Shown here in pieces: positions 27,204 to 36,347 of a stretch of 64,000 bases of DNA. The notes under the pieces were generated by a model, which made no database searches, was not told the DNA's origin, and saw only the letters and a list, made by a program, of their open reading frames with translations. This stretch comes from Niabella yanshanensis. GTDB taxonomy: Bacteria; Bacteroidota; Bacteroidia; Chitinophagales; Chitinophagaceae. Position 1 is the stretch's first letter. Every line of letters begins with the position of its first letter. The stretch covers positions 3,038,001 through 3,102,000 of the forward strand of contig NZ_CP139960.1 of assembly GCF_034424215.1 (NCBI RefSeq). The letters are read 5' to 3'. The position numbers and the translations under genes were made by a program.

Positions 27204-29240
27204 TTATCGCACCACGCCTTCTATCTTTACATTATCGATGCTGAATGTTCCACCCCTGGCTTCTGCATTAAACCCGTACCACCTGATGCTGATAGCAGCG
27301 CTAATATTGGTAAAACCGGCTCCCGGCAGCACTACACATCCATCCTGCGCAGCGGTGGTAGCATCGCTTACCTGGAATACATTGTTCCCTATGACCGATA
27401 AATGATCATTCAGGGGCGAGATAGAGGCTGCCAGGTTTGCATCATAGTCATCTATACCTGAGCGCAGTACAACCTGCCTGATACCGGTTCCCGAGCGTTG
27501 AAGCGTGAATGATATTTTACTGATATCAAATTTTTTACCATTATCCGGGGTTACCGTTATCTCATAATACTTGTTTGGATCAGGTACGCCTTTTAAAATG
27601 TCAGATCCTGTAGCAGTGTCCAGTGGCCAGTTAGTAAAAGAAAACCTGCCGCCCGCTGAAGGATTGGCTCCTACACCTACCGCGGAAAATGAGCTAAAGC
27701 TCACCCCCTCAACAGCCGGTGGGTCTCCGGGGTCGGTTGTACCCGATTTCTCAGTAACATGGCGGAAATCGTATAGGGCCGTAAAGAAGCCGCCGGTACC
27801 CCCTGTAAAATCACTTTGAGCCCGGAGCGTGATTTGAGTTTCAAGCGGAGCGACCGCGCTGCCAGACTGGAATAGGGAAACATAGCCGGTGATACTGGTT
27901 GCAGCGGATGGCATCGTAATGCCTGCAGTGTTGCGAACAAAAGTAGAAAGCTGTCCCGTTGCATCCGATATAGTGAAATTGGCACCGATATCGTTGGAGA
28001 TGCCAGCCGTTATACTAATATCATTAATCGTTACCAATGTAGATTCCCATGCCCTTTGATTAGCCTTTATATCCGCAATAGTTACCGGCCTTGGTGTAAC
28101 AATACCTGTTCCTGATTTTATGACTACATTTACCTCGTTGACCTGCAAGCCTCCGCTATAGGTAGATAGGGAGAGACCGCCAACAGTTACCGTTAATGAA
28201 TCTCCTGCTATAGCAGCAGGATTGGCATCCTGAGTAAAACGCAGTTGAATGCCGCCACTGGCATCCTGCAGGCGATAATTTCCGGCTGCTTCGTTTTTCG
28301 TATTAGATATAACAACCCCTTTAATAGAAACGCCTAAAGGAATAGATGAATCTCCCGTAGCATACATCTTCAGATCGGCAATGCTTTTTATAACGGGTAT
28401 GGGCACTTGTCCATTGCAACGGATGCCTGTAAACTGTACATCTGTTGTGTCGCGAATTGTCAACTGCATGGTACCGTTAAAAATACCGGGGATACCGGTT
28501 ATCATACCATTCCCATCGGGAACAGTAAAGGCTGCAAAACGTGCATAACTGCTGTTTCTCAATATGATACTTTGCTTCTCGCAGGTAGTAAGGGTGAAGT
28601 TCACCGCACTTACATTGATAGATGGATCGGCATAGGTTTTACTGACATCAGCACTTCTGAATTCAGTATTGCCGATTTGTACCAATGTGCTTAATAAAGG
28701 GTCGTTAATCGTTCGGGTAAAATCTGAAGGCGTTACCATTTTGGGCGTTACAATATTATTAAACGAGCCTTTTACAATATACTGATCAAATAAGGTTTGG
28801 GGTATCCCCTCCAGGTTCAGAAAGCGACCGTCGTCCGACCGGGAAGAATCTATTCCGATCTGTATAGTACCTCCATAGTCTCCCAACATCATTCCTTTGA
28901 GTAAAATAAACACCCTGCGACCAACCGGATATTGGGTATAGACATTGTTCGCATCCAGTAACACCGGTATACCCCCTGTTTCGTCCTGTATAATGATTTG
29001 CTTATAAAAATTACCGGAGCGATCGTCGGCAATAACGATGCCCGAAATAATATGTTCCTCTTCTATGCGTTGAAAATCCCCGATGGCAGTATACCGGGTT
29101 TTAAGTTCCATGATGGATAGATTAGCGTCAATCTCGGGATCTGCATTGGCGGGAGGTATATCAAAATTTCGGTTACAAGAAGCTGCCAATACGATTATGA
29201 TCAAAGCAGCTGTCCACTTGTTCAATAATTTTTTTTTCAT
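27204..29240 (-). CDS. DUF5689 surface lipoprotein
   Basis: A 678-residue lipoprotein with lipobox LAASC, Cys22. The N-terminal ~250 residues hold the DUF5689 OB-like domain (ISGIVIADDRSGNFYKQIIIQDETGGIPVLLD). A second and third similar beta domain recur at ~290-490 (GVSIKGVVISNTKNEAAGNYRLQDASGGIQLRF-type segments; TLVTINDISI), and a C-terminal beta-sandwich (~500-678) carries a FSFTNWPLDT and KYYEITVTPDNGKKFDISKI pattern. This gene order, TonB receptor-DUF5689-nuclease, is recurrent in Bacteroidota. The likely role is to bind an extracellular ligand for the TonB receptor encoded 15 bp upstream, as SusD does for SusC. Confidence 0.82.
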   Translation of the reverse strand: MKKKLLNKWTAALIIIVLAASCNRNFDIPPANADPEIDANLSIMELKTRYTAIGDFQRIEEEHIISGIVIADDRSGNFYKQIIIQDETGGIPVLLDANNVYTQYPVGRRVFILLKGMMLGDYGGTIQIGIDSSRSDDGRFLNLEGIPQTLFDQYIVKGSFNNIVTPKMVTPSDFTRTINDPLLSTLVQIGNTEFRSADVSKTYADPSINVSAVNFTLTTCEKQSIILRNSSYARFAAFTVPDGNGMITGIPGIFNGTMQLTIRDTTDVQFTGIRCNGQVPIPVIKSIADLKMYATGDSSIPLGVSIKGVVISNTKNEAAGNYRLQDASGGIQLRFTQDANPAAIAGDSLTVTVGGLSLSTYSGGLQVNEVNVVIKSGTGIVTPRPVTIADIKANQRAWESTLVTINDISITAGISNDIGANFTISDATGQLSTFVRNTAGITMPSAATSITGYVSLFQSGSAVAPLETQITLRAQSDFTGGTGGFFTALYDFRHVTEKSGTTDPGDPPAVEGVSFSSFSAVGVGANPSAGGRFSFTNWPLDTATGSDILKGVPDPNKYYEITVTPDNGKKFDISKISFTLQRSGTGIRQVVLRSGIDDYDANLAASISPLNDHLSVIGNNVFQVSDATTAAQDGCVVLPGAGFTNISAAISIRWYGFNAEARGGTFSIDNVKIEGVVR

Positions 29241-29255
29241 AGCAGAGCATTTATT

Positions 29256-31841
29256 TTAAAACCTTAAGCCAATGCTGGCGAAAAAATTGAGACCAAAAGC
29301 ATAATAGTATTTCGGAGGAAACTTACCGGGCTCTTTTCCTTCAAAGTCAAAGCGCAGTTGCTCAAAGCCTCCCGAACGCATGTTTTTATTATTTAGCAGG
29401 TTACCTACCCCGAGGTTTAAGAGGAAGTAAGTTCTCCTGTTGTTAATATAGCAGCTTCTGGGTAGCAGCTTGCTCCATCCTCCAAAAAAATCAAGGGTAA
29501 ACTGGTTATCGAATTTTTCCTGCCGGAGGATGGCCTCCTTAGTCTCCGCAACTGACGGGTTTTCCGGATCTGCATCCGCAATAGCATCAGCTGTTCTTCT
29601 CAACGGATTGGGGCTTAGCCACATATTGCTGAAATAATTGCCGGTGATGCTGGCATACCAGAATTTGGGGGAACGATAGAACCAGCCTGCACTACATGCA
29701 TTTTGAGGTGTTGAAGGAATGCGGTAATTTTTCAGGTAGATCGTTTGTTTCGCCAGCGTTTTAGCGCTATTATCAACAGTAACTATAGCTCGTTGCCGGC
29801 TATCAAAATAATATCGCCCTGCAGAAGCAGCTCCATTAAAACTTAAAGTTGAATTGAGCCTGAGCTCCAGGCCAAATTCTGCACCAAAGAAGACTTTGTT
29901 GATGCCGCTTAACGCGTAGTTAACGAAGTTTTGATATTGGTCATGGTAAAAGGTCAGCACATCGACACTATTGGTGAATTTTGTATAATATCCGGTGATA
30001 CCCAATCTTACTTCGGGAGCATTCAATTTATAACCCATTTCACCAGACATAATGGTTTCGCTTTTAAGATTTTCCTGTACGGTATTGCGGGTACGCTGAG
30101 AGATATAGGCATTTTCAAAGAAAGGAGCAGCCGTTTTGTAAGTTCCATTCACAAAAAAGTAATTTCTCCCATTCATTTTATAGGTAACACCGGCCTTAAT
30201 AGCAGGATTATTAAAACGTTGCCGGGGAGACGCGCCATAAGAAAGTTCGGGGAATAAGCCGTTGCGATTCAGTCCTGTACGATAAAAAGAAGTGGCGGAG
30301 ATTTCGGCGGCGGCAAAGAAATCAAAGGATCGAAGCTGAAATAGCAGCTGCGCCCAGGCAGCCACCTGCAGCATGGTGATTTTATAGTTATACCCATATG
30401 GTTCTCCTGCTGTGATGATCCGGTTGGGTTGACTTAAATCGTGCTGTACCGCATCGGGGTCAGTTGGAAAATCCCTTTCAGCGAATTGGTTAATATTGAC
30501 CCAAAAATCGCCACCCAGCAAGTCCTTCGCTTCCTGGTAATAATGGTTCACCTGTTGCCGGTAATTGGCTCCTGCAGTTACAGTAAGTGCATCAGTCAGT
30601 TTACCATTATAAGCAGTATTGCCCATTAGTCTTCTAACATCATTGACCCGGTTGGATAAAATGTACACAGATCGCCGACCCGTAATATTGTTTCCTGCTA
30701 TTCCATCGGCATTATTAATAGTTCTTGTATTGGCGCTGTTGGCTTCATATAGTTTTTCCCATTTTATTTGCAAATCTTCAGGATGTTGCTGGTAATGCGT
30801 TATCAGGGATTGGTAGGTAGCCCGATTCGTAGCTTCATAATAGCTGGGTAAATACCGGTAATAGTCGGGTCTTGGGTCTGGCGCATTGTACCAGTCCAGT
30901 CCCGAGTTTTTTCTCTTTCCAGACGTATACGCAACAGTCGTGAAAAGGCGGCTTTTTTCATTGGGCCTGTAATCATGGGCAATCATCCCTACCGGCTGAA
31001 AAGTTTGCAGCACATTGGCATTACGTTTATTCCCATTTTGATATCCCCAGGATGGGTTATAATAATGAGTACCCGCCAGGTTCATGGCCTCCTGTACAGA
31101 TGGCCCTTGCCTCCCGCTTTCAGTCGGTGCGCCAAAAGTGATAAAAGAAAAAGTATGGCGTTCTCCTATTTTCTTATCAATCGCCGCATAATAGCTTGCT
31201 CCCTGGTAATAAGTGCCCGGCACATATCCCTCTTTAGCGTATCGCCCGGTAAGCGCCATACTATAAGCCCAACCGTTTTTATTAAAACCCGAACTATGCT
31301 GGAGTACGATCCTGTGATTATAATTCCTGTTGGAAAAAGCATACCCGACCTGCGTTTGAACTCTTTGCGCGCTGGCACGCATATCTACATAAGTATTCAA
31401 AGCAAGCGATCCAATAGAAAAGTCATTAGGCTGCAAGCCATAGCTGTTTTGCTGGGACCGCATTGCATTGTTTAACCCGCTCCATAAACCGAAAGGGGTG
31501 AAGCCGTTATCGAGGCCGCTAAAATCAATGCCATTAATAAAGACTGCGTTGCCCCGGGTTTCATATCCCCGCAACCGGAAACGCACCGGGCTGAAATTAA
31601 ACTCCGCTGCCGAAAGAAAGGGATCACGCCCGGCTGTTAATATTGAAGACACCACAGTGGTCCCCCCATCATCCGGGTCTTCCTCGTTAATGACTATAGT
31701 CGGCAGGTTGTCCCGAACCTCGCTTTTGATGTCTACAATAGTAGACTCGTTTTTAGGTACACTGTCTTTGATAGGCCACGCTTGTGCATAGGTATCACAG
31801 GCTGCCAGCAAAGCAGATGCGGTGATAATGTGCTTTATCAT
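29256..31841 (-). CDS. TonB-dependent outer-membrane receptor
   Basis: About 861 residues. ATG 31841 (MIKHIITASALLAACDTYAQ) is taken because it gives a proper signal peptide; an upstream in-frame ATG at 31892 adds 17 odd residues. The plug begins near residue 40 and includes FRLRGYETRGNAVFINGIDF; the barrel is rich in aromatic strands and ends LNFFASIGLRF with terminal Phe. Unlike the SusC protein at 4-7 kb, it has no N-terminal carboxypeptidase-like domain. It is followed at 15 bp by the DUF5689 lipoprotein and faces the secreted nuclease-like gene divergently. Substrate unknown; nucleic-acid breakdown products or phosphate compounds are a guess from context. Confidence 0.88.
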   Translation of the reverse strand: MIKHIITASALLAACDTYAQAWPIKDSVPKNESTIVDIKSEVRDNLPTIVINEEDPDDGGTTVVSSILTAGRDPFLSAAEFNFSPVRFRLRGYETRGNAVFINGIDFSGLDNGFTPFGLWSGLNNAMRSQQNSYGLQPNDFSIGSLALNTYVDMRASAQRVQTQVGYAFSNRNYNHRIVLQHSSGFNKNGWAYSMALTGRYAKEGYVPGTYYQGASYYAAIDKKIGERHTFSFITFGAPTESGRQGPSVQEAMNLAGTHYYNPSWGYQNGNKRNANVLQTFQPVGMIAHDYRPNEKSRLFTTVAYTSGKRKNSGLDWYNAPDPRPDYYRYLPSYYEATNRATYQSLITHYQQHPEDLQIKWEKLYEANSANTRTINNADGIAGNNITGRRSVYILSNRVNDVRRLMGNTAYNGKLTDALTVTAGANYRQQVNHYYQEAKDLLGGDFWVNINQFAERDFPTDPDAVQHDLSQPNRIITAGEPYGYNYKITMLQVAAWAQLLFQLRSFDFFAAAEISATSFYRTGLNRNGLFPELSYGASPRQRFNNPAIKAGVTYKMNGRNYFFVNGTYKTAAPFFENAYISQRTRNTVQENLKSETIMSGEMGYKLNAPEVRLGITGYYTKFTNSVDVLTFYHDQYQNFVNYALSGINKVFFGAEFGLELRLNSTLSFNGAASAGRYYFDSRQRAIVTVDNSAKTLAKQTIYLKNYRIPSTPQNACSAGWFYRSPKFWYASITGNYFSNMWLSPNPLRRTADAIADADPENPSVAETKEAILRQEKFDNQFTLDFFGGWSKLLPRSCYINNRRTYFLLNLGVGNLLNNKNMRSGGFEQLRFDFEGKEPGKFPPKYYYAFGLNFFASIGLRF

Positions 31842-31947
31842 ATGGTTATTATGCGTTATAAAATTACATAATTTGTGCGATAAAAAATACAATCATGCCT
31901 ATTAAATCTTAATTTTATTTTCAGTTTTTAACTAACCGGGCAACCAT

Positions 31948-32979
31948 ATGAAACACTTCTATTTACTATTGCTCCTGCTGGTTGCGGGGGCGATCACCCA
32001 CGCGCAAACCACTTACCGTTCTGCTATCATCGGCTTTTACAACCTGGAGAATTGGTATGACACCATTTTTCATGGCAGTCATGATGATGTAGCCTTTACA
32101 CCGAATGGGTCCAAAGCATATACCCGTAAAGTCTTTAATGATAAGCTGGCCAAACTGGCGAGGGTATTATCGCAGATCGGCACCCCTGTCAATCCTGATG
32201 GCCCTGCGATTTTAGGCGTAGCGGAAATTGAAAACAAAGCGGTGCTGGACACATTACTGCGGCACCCGCTTATTGTGGCGCGTGGCTACCGGTATATACA
32301 TTACGATTCGAGAGATTTCAGGGGGTTAGACGTGGCTTTGATCTATAACCCCAGATATTTTAAAGTAGAAAAGAGCCGCCCGGTTTTTGTAAAAATTCCG
32401 GCCGGGACAAAAGATGCTGTTTACACAAGAGATATATTATGGGTAAAGGGATCGCTGGACGGTGAGCCCGTCCAGTTATTCGTCAATCACTGGCCCAGCC
32501 GGTCGGGCGGACAAAAGCGTTCGGAGCCAGCAAGAATGGCGGCAGCCAGAACTGTAAGAAACTGGATCGATTCACTGGATATTATTGATCCGGGTGTGAA
32601 GACCATAGTGATGGGGGACCTGAATGATGGCCCTGTGGACAATAGCGTCACCAAAGGTTTAAGGGCCCGGGGAGATGTGAAAAATCTGAAGCCCGATGAG
32701 CTCTATAATCCCTGGATCGCAATGTACAAAAATGGTATGGGTACACTGGCCTACCAGGATGCCTGGAGTTTATTTGACCAGGTATTATTATCTGCTTCGT
32801 TCCTGGACACTTCTCAGCCTGGCTTCTTCTATTATAAGCGCTATATTTTCAGAGCTGACTATATGATTGAAAATACAGGGCGCTACAAAGGGTATCCCAT
32901 GCGAAGCTATACTGGCGATATATACCGCGGTGGTTACAGCGATCATTTCCCGGTATATGTGGTATTGCTGAAAAAGTGA
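31948..32979 (+). CDS. Secreted endonuclease/exonuclease/phosphatase-family protein
   Basis: A 343-residue protein with signal peptide MKHFYLLLLLLVAGAITHAQ. The EEP fold (DNase I-like) is shown by FYNLENWYD near 30, the metal Glu in LGVAEIENKAVLD near 92, VALIYNPRYF near 130, FVNHWPSRSGG near 178 with the catalytic His, VMGDLNDGP near 225 and YSDHFPVYVVL at the C-terminus. Likely a secreted nuclease or phosphodiesterase. It is divergent from the TonB receptor/DUF5689 pair, a combination that suggests extracellular nucleic-acid or phosphoester scavenging. Only 1 bp separates its stop from the convergent GH16 gene. Confidence 0.88.
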   Translation: MKHFYLLLLLLVAGAITHAQTTYRSAIIGFYNLENWYDTIFHGSHDDVAFTPNGSKAYTRKVFNDKLAKLARVLSQIGTPVNPDGPAILGVAEIENKAVLDTLLRHPLIVARGYRYIHYDSRDFRGLDVALIYNPRYFKVEKSRPVFVKIPAGTKDAVYTRDILWVKGSLDGEPVQLFVNHWPSRSGGQKRSEPARMAAARTVRNWIDSLDIIDPGVKTIVMGDLNDGPVDNSVTKGLRARGDVKNLKPDELYNPWIAMYKNGMGTLAYQDAWSLFDQVLLSASFLDTSQPGFFYYKRYIFRADYMIENTGRYKGYPMRSYTGDIYRGGYSDHFPVYVVLLKK

Positions 32980-32980
32980 G

Positions 32981-33757
32981 CTACTGGTACACTCTTACAT
33001 AGTCGATCTCCATCTTTAGCGGAAATATTGAATCGTCCACGCCTTTTTGCCCGCCCCAGTTGCCGCCTACGGCAATATTCAGGATTAAAGACATTTTATT
33101 ATCAAAGGGCCAGTATTCATATCCCTTTTGCTCGTTGGTAAAGCTAAAAAAAGGCCTGCCATCGATCAATACAGTGAGGTGTTTTTGATCCCACTCTACC
33201 GAGTAAACATGAAAAGTTTTGGAGAAGTCGGCCACAAATGTTTTCGCTGTTTTCTGCGTACTGATAACATGATTATATCTTTTACTATGTATTGATCCGT
33301 GCACCCAACCCGGGTCGTAGCCCACATGCTCCATAATATCTATTTCGCCATCATCAGGCCATTGTTTCATATTTTCTGCCAGCATCCATATAGCAGGCCA
33401 GGAGCCACGGCCAGCGGGCAGTTTGGCCCTCACTTCTATTCGCCCCTGCGACCAGGAGGCTTTTCCTTTCGTAACCAGTCTTGCTGAAGTGTAGTTTAAA
33501 TTTTCAATTTTCTCTTTACGGGCTTCAATAATCAGGTGCCCTTTTTCAACACGCGCATTCTTTTTATCCTTTGTATAATATTGGAGTTCGTTATTACCCC
33601 AGCCATTTTTGCTGCCCAGGTCATAGTCCCATTTAGTACTATCCGGTAAGCCTTTATAATTAAATTCATCACTCCAAACCAGTTTTCGTGGAGCTTGTTG
33701 TGCTATCGAAGTAATAGCCAGTAGTGATAAGGCGCTTAGTGTGAGCAATCGTTTCAT
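32981..33757 (-). CDS. Glycoside hydrolase family 16 (beta-glucanase-like)
   Basis: About 258 residues, secreted (MKRLLTLSALSLLAITSIAQ). ATG 33757 is preferred to an upstream in-frame ATG at 33805 for the signal peptide. GH16 beta-jelly-roll: WSDEFNYKGLPDSTKWDYD near 28, ARLVTKGKASWSQGRIEVRA near 93 and the catalytic motif GEIDIMEHVGYDP with Glu138 (nucleophile), Asp140 and Glu143 (acid/base), plus IEVRAKLPAGRGSWPAIWML. The E-I-D-I-M-E-H form with Met is the bulge type seen in laminarinases. Likely substrate is a beta-1,3 or mixed-linkage glucan. Single gene, not part of a polysaccharide locus. Confidence 0.92.
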   Translation of the reverse strand: MKRLLTLSALSLLAITSIAQQAPRKLVWSDEFNYKGLPDSTKWDYDLGSKNGWGNNELQYYTKDKKNARVEKGHLIIEARKEKIENLNYTSARLVTKGKASWSQGRIEVRAKLPAGRGSWPAIWMLAENMKQWPDDGEIDIMEHVGYDPGWVHGSIHSKRYNHVISTQKTAKTFVADFSKTFHVYSVEWDQKHLTVLIDGRPFFSFTNEQKGYEYWPFDNKMSLILNIAVGGNWGGQKGVDDSIFPLKMEIDYVRVYQ

Positions 33758-33970
33758 GGATGTAATTTTTGATGGCATTGTGGCAAAAAAGAAAAGGTCG
33801 ATCATATGGTAACCTCCTGCTAATTTACTAAAGTGTTACCATACATCAGGCGAGGATCATACACGACCAGAAGTTCATAGCCTTTGAGAAAATACCCGCA
33901 TACAGCAATTGACGCCACTTTATATTTATAATAATAATCTTAAAACTGCATTGCTTTTATCATTTCATTC

Positions 33971-33978
33971 TACCTTCG
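33971..33978 (+). promoter_or_regulatory. -7-like element directly before the HAD gene
   Basis: TACCTTCG differs by one base from TAnnTTTG and ends 6 nt before the ATG at 33985; a TTG at 33951-33953 lies 17 bp upstream. Transcription would start about at the ATG. Confidence 0.4.
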
Positions 33979-33984
33979 CTCCTC

Positions 33985-34605
33985 ATGATAAAAAACATAC
34001 TTTTCGACTTTGGCGGGGTTTTTTACGATCTTGATTTCAGTAAAACTTCGGATGCATTCAAAGCTTTGGGCTTTAGCGATTTTGACAGCATGTTCACTCA
34101 ATACCAGGCAGATGCATTGTTTCAACAATTAGAAACCGGCGCTATCAGCCCGGAACTGTTTTTTGCTAAAGTTCAAACTTTATTGCCTGGGCCGGTAACT
34201 AATGAACAAATACGCGATGCCTGGAATGCGCTATTACTGGGTTACCGGCAAAATAGCCTGGCCTACCTGGCTGAACTGAAAAAGGATTATCAGCTATTCC
34301 TGTTGAGCAATACCAACCAGATCCATTATGACTATTTCAGTGCTCAGCTTTTAGAGCAAACCACCTACCCTTCACTGGAATCTTTTTTTACCAAAGCCTA
34401 CTACTCGCAGCAGGTGGGCCTTCGGAAACCGGACATTGAAGTGTTTGAATTTATTTTAAAAGATGCCGGAATAAAGGCCGACGAAACTTTGTTTATCGAC
34501 GATTCTTACACTAATTTTCCCAATGCCGAAAAATTGGGCATGAAAATTTATTTGCTGAAACCAGGAATGCTGATAGAAGACATCGATTATAAAAGCTTCC
34601 ATTAA
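33985..34605 (+). CDS. HAD-superfamily phosphatase-like protein
   Basis: A 206-residue cytosolic hydrolase of the HAD superfamily. The nucleophile is Asp8 in ILFDFGGVF; motif II is LLSNTNQIH near 110, motif III has Lys near 149 (GLRKPDIEVFEFIL) and motif IV is FIDDSYTNFPNAEKLG near 170. The second motif-I Asp is replaced by Gly (DFGGV), as in YihX-like and epoxide-hydrolase N-domain-like members. Typical substrates of that clade are sugar phosphates (YihX: glucose-1-phosphate). It precedes terC by 27 bp on the same strand, possibly cotranscribed. Confidence 0.88.
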   Translation: MIKNILFDFGGVFYDLDFSKTSDAFKALGFSDFDSMFTQYQADALFQQLETGAISPELFFAKVQTLLPGPVTNEQIRDAWNALLLGYRQNSLAYLAELKKDYQLFLLSNTNQIHYDYFSAQLLEQTTYPSLESFFTKAYYSQQVGLRKPDIEVFEFILKDAGIKADETLFIDDSYTNFPNAEKLGMKIYLLKPGMLIEDIDYKSFH

Positions 34606-34632
34606 AAAACTATATCATAAAACCTTATCGCC

Positions 34633-35340
34633 ATGGCAGATGTGCTGATCCCGCTCCTAACCCTTATTGCGCTGGAAGTAATTTTGGGTATTGATAATAT
34701 CATCTTTATTTCTATCCTGGCTGATAAGCTGCCCGAAAACCAACGGGCGAAATTGAGGTTATGGGGTATTGGCCTGGCTATGGTGATGCGGCTTATACTG
34801 CTGGCAGTTATTTCATGGATCCTTAAGCTGGATCAAAACCTGTTCACCATCTTTGGCATGTCCTTTACAGGTAAAGAGCTGATCCTTATTGCCGGCGGTT
34901 TATTCCTTTTGTATAAAAGCACTAAAGAAATTTATCATAAAACCGAAGAGCCGAATCCAAACGACCCGGTTAATGTAAAAACAAGCAGCTTTCGCAAACT
35001 GCTTTCTGAGATCATCGTGCTTGACCTGGTATTCTCTATTGACTCCATTATTACCGCTGTAGGTATGGTGCAGGAATTATGGATCATGTACACTGCCGTA
35101 GTGGTTACCGTAATTATTATGCTCATTGCCGCCAAACCGATCAGCGAATTTATCAGCCGCCACCCATCCTTTAAAGTGCTGGCGCTCTGCTTCCTGATGC
35201 TGATTGGCGTTGCTTTACTGGCCGAAGGATTTGAAGTGAAGATTCCTAAAGGCTATATTTATTTCGCTATGGGATTCTCCTTCCTGGTTGATCTGATACA
35301 AATGAAAACCGTTGGAAAATCTAAACCCCAGGATCCGTAA
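34633..35340 (+). CDS. TerC-family integral membrane protein
   Basis: A 235-residue membrane protein with seven predicted helices. The family marks are ALEVILGIDNIIFISILADKL with the acidic residues in helices 1-2, RLWGIGLAMVMRLILLAV and IVLDLVFSIDSIITAVGM, the paired Asp/Ser-rich motifs of TerC. Relatives act in manganese export or metal loading of secreted enzymes and in tellurite resistance. The lone gene, with no other ter genes near, argues against a tellurite operon. The end overlaps the broken small membrane gene on the opposite strand by about 20 bp. Confidence 0.9.
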   Translation: MADVLIPLLTLIALEVILGIDNIIFISILADKLPENQRAKLRLWGIGLAMVMRLILLAVISWILKLDQNLFTIFGMSFTGKELILIAGGLFLLYKSTKEIYHKTEEPNPNDPVNVKTSSFRKLLSEIIVLDLVFSIDSIITAVGMVQELWIMYTAVVVTVIIMLIAAKPISEFISRHPSFKVLALCFLMLIGVALLAEGFEVKIPKGYIYFAMGFSFLVDLIQMKTVGKSKPQDP

Positions 35341-35624
35341 ATAATCTTACTATTAATCCACCAAGCATAAGAACCGAACATATCGCTGATATAAGAAGAC
35401 AGGCGGAAGCCTGCCTGGTTGATATCATATAGGCGAGGGAATAGCCCAAAATAAACAATGGCATCATTAAAGCAGGTATCGTAACCATCTCTGCAACGGC
35501 CCGCCCCAAAATGCCCAATGGGAATGTTATATTTCTCCGCCAGTTGCATTGCTATAAAATAAGCCGGAGAAAAAACGGCTGCTGCCAATATTAGTTTCTC
35601 GTTGATCAGGGGTTTTGATTTCAT
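35321..35624 (-). pseudogene. Frameshifted small membrane protein gene
   Basis: The first part from ATG 35624 reads MKSKPLINEKLILAAAVFSP and continues AYFIAMQLAEKYNIP. At 35520-35522 (a GGG run on the plus strand) one base too many shifts the frame. With one base removed the protein continues LGILGRAVAEMVTIPALMMP with further hydrophobic segments and ends LIVRLFTDPGV at 35321. The joined product would be about 100 residues with three membrane helices. The literal frame instead turns into a cysteine- and charge-rich sequence. Either a recent pseudogene or a one-base assembly error. Confidence 0.65.
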
Positions 35625-35747
35625 ACACTGTGCTTTACAGCACTAAATTATACCGGCTGCGTCTTTCAAATTTTGATAATAATCAAAAAAAGCAGGCTAT
35701 TTACCCCGATAAACTGAAGTTCATATAACAGGAGCTGCGTTGAAACT

Positions 35748-35778
35748 AAAAATCCCGGAGCATGCATGCTCCGGGATT
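35748..35778 (-). terminator. Rho-independent terminator of the respiratory operon
   Basis: A perfect 28-bp palindrome, AATCCCGGAGCATG followed by its reverse complement (35751-35778). On the minus strand it is followed by TTTTT. It lies 25 bp beyond the stop of the last oxidase gene. Confidence 0.85.
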
Positions 35779-35802
35779 CCAAAATATATTCTTTGCGGAA
35801 AA

Positions 35803-36288
35803 CTAATGACCTTCACCCTTAGCAGGTTCAGCTGTTGCAGCACCTGAGTGAGACTTAGGCATCGTAGTTTCTTCAAAATGTTTATCATATTTGTTACGCA
35901 GGTTCTTATAAGACTGGCCATCAGCAAGAAAAGCGATAATGAACCAGATAAATAAAGCTAATGGAACAACGATCGTCATAATAAAATTACGGATCTCATC
36001 ACCCAGGTGCATAAACACCGAAACAATATAATATGCTTTCGCCAGGGTTAAGATACAAACGATTCCTTTCAATAATAATATAAAGAAATAAGGTGGCTCC
36101 CCTTTATGCAGGAAATAAATCAGAAAGCCAATAGCCAGCTCAATGATCGTAATAACAGACAATATCATTGTTGTCTTCCACACCTTCTTTTTAAACGTTG
36201 CATCGTCAGAATGATGATGAGACACGGTTACCTCGGGATAAGCCGCTGAAGGAGAAATATCTTTTGTAGGATCGTAATGATTACTCAT
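35803..36288 (-). CDS. Cytochrome c oxidase subunit IV family protein
   Basis: A 161-residue membrane subunit. Three hydrophobic helices at about 42-60, 66-88 and 97-120 (TTMILSVITIIELAIGFLIY, FFILLLKGIVCILTLAKAYY, MTIVVPLALFIWFIIAFLAD), as in the caa3-type subunit IV (CtaF/CoxD). The N-terminus carries a histidine stretch (SHHHSD); the C-terminus is a hydrophilic Ala/Lys/His tail. Last gene of the oxidase run, 59 bp after the preceding cox3 and before the hairpin terminator. It stabilises the core oxidase; no redox centre. Confidence 0.86.
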   Translation of the reverse strand: MSNHYDPTKDISPSAAYPEVTVSHHHSDDATFKKKVWKTTMILSVITIIELAIGFLIYFLHKGEPPYFFILLLKGIVCILTLAKAYYIVSVFMHLGDEIRNFIMTIVVPLALFIWFIIAFLADGQSYKNLRNKYDKHFEETTMPKSHSGAATAEPAKGEGH

Positions 36289-36347
36289 AACTTATTTTAT
36301 TCTAAAACTCTTAATACTCTTAATACTATAAACTACTGTCTAAACCC

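Noticed and set aside
34633-35340. Tellurite-resistance operon
   Set aside because: Only a terC-like gene is present; no terA, terB, terD or terZ homologues are near.
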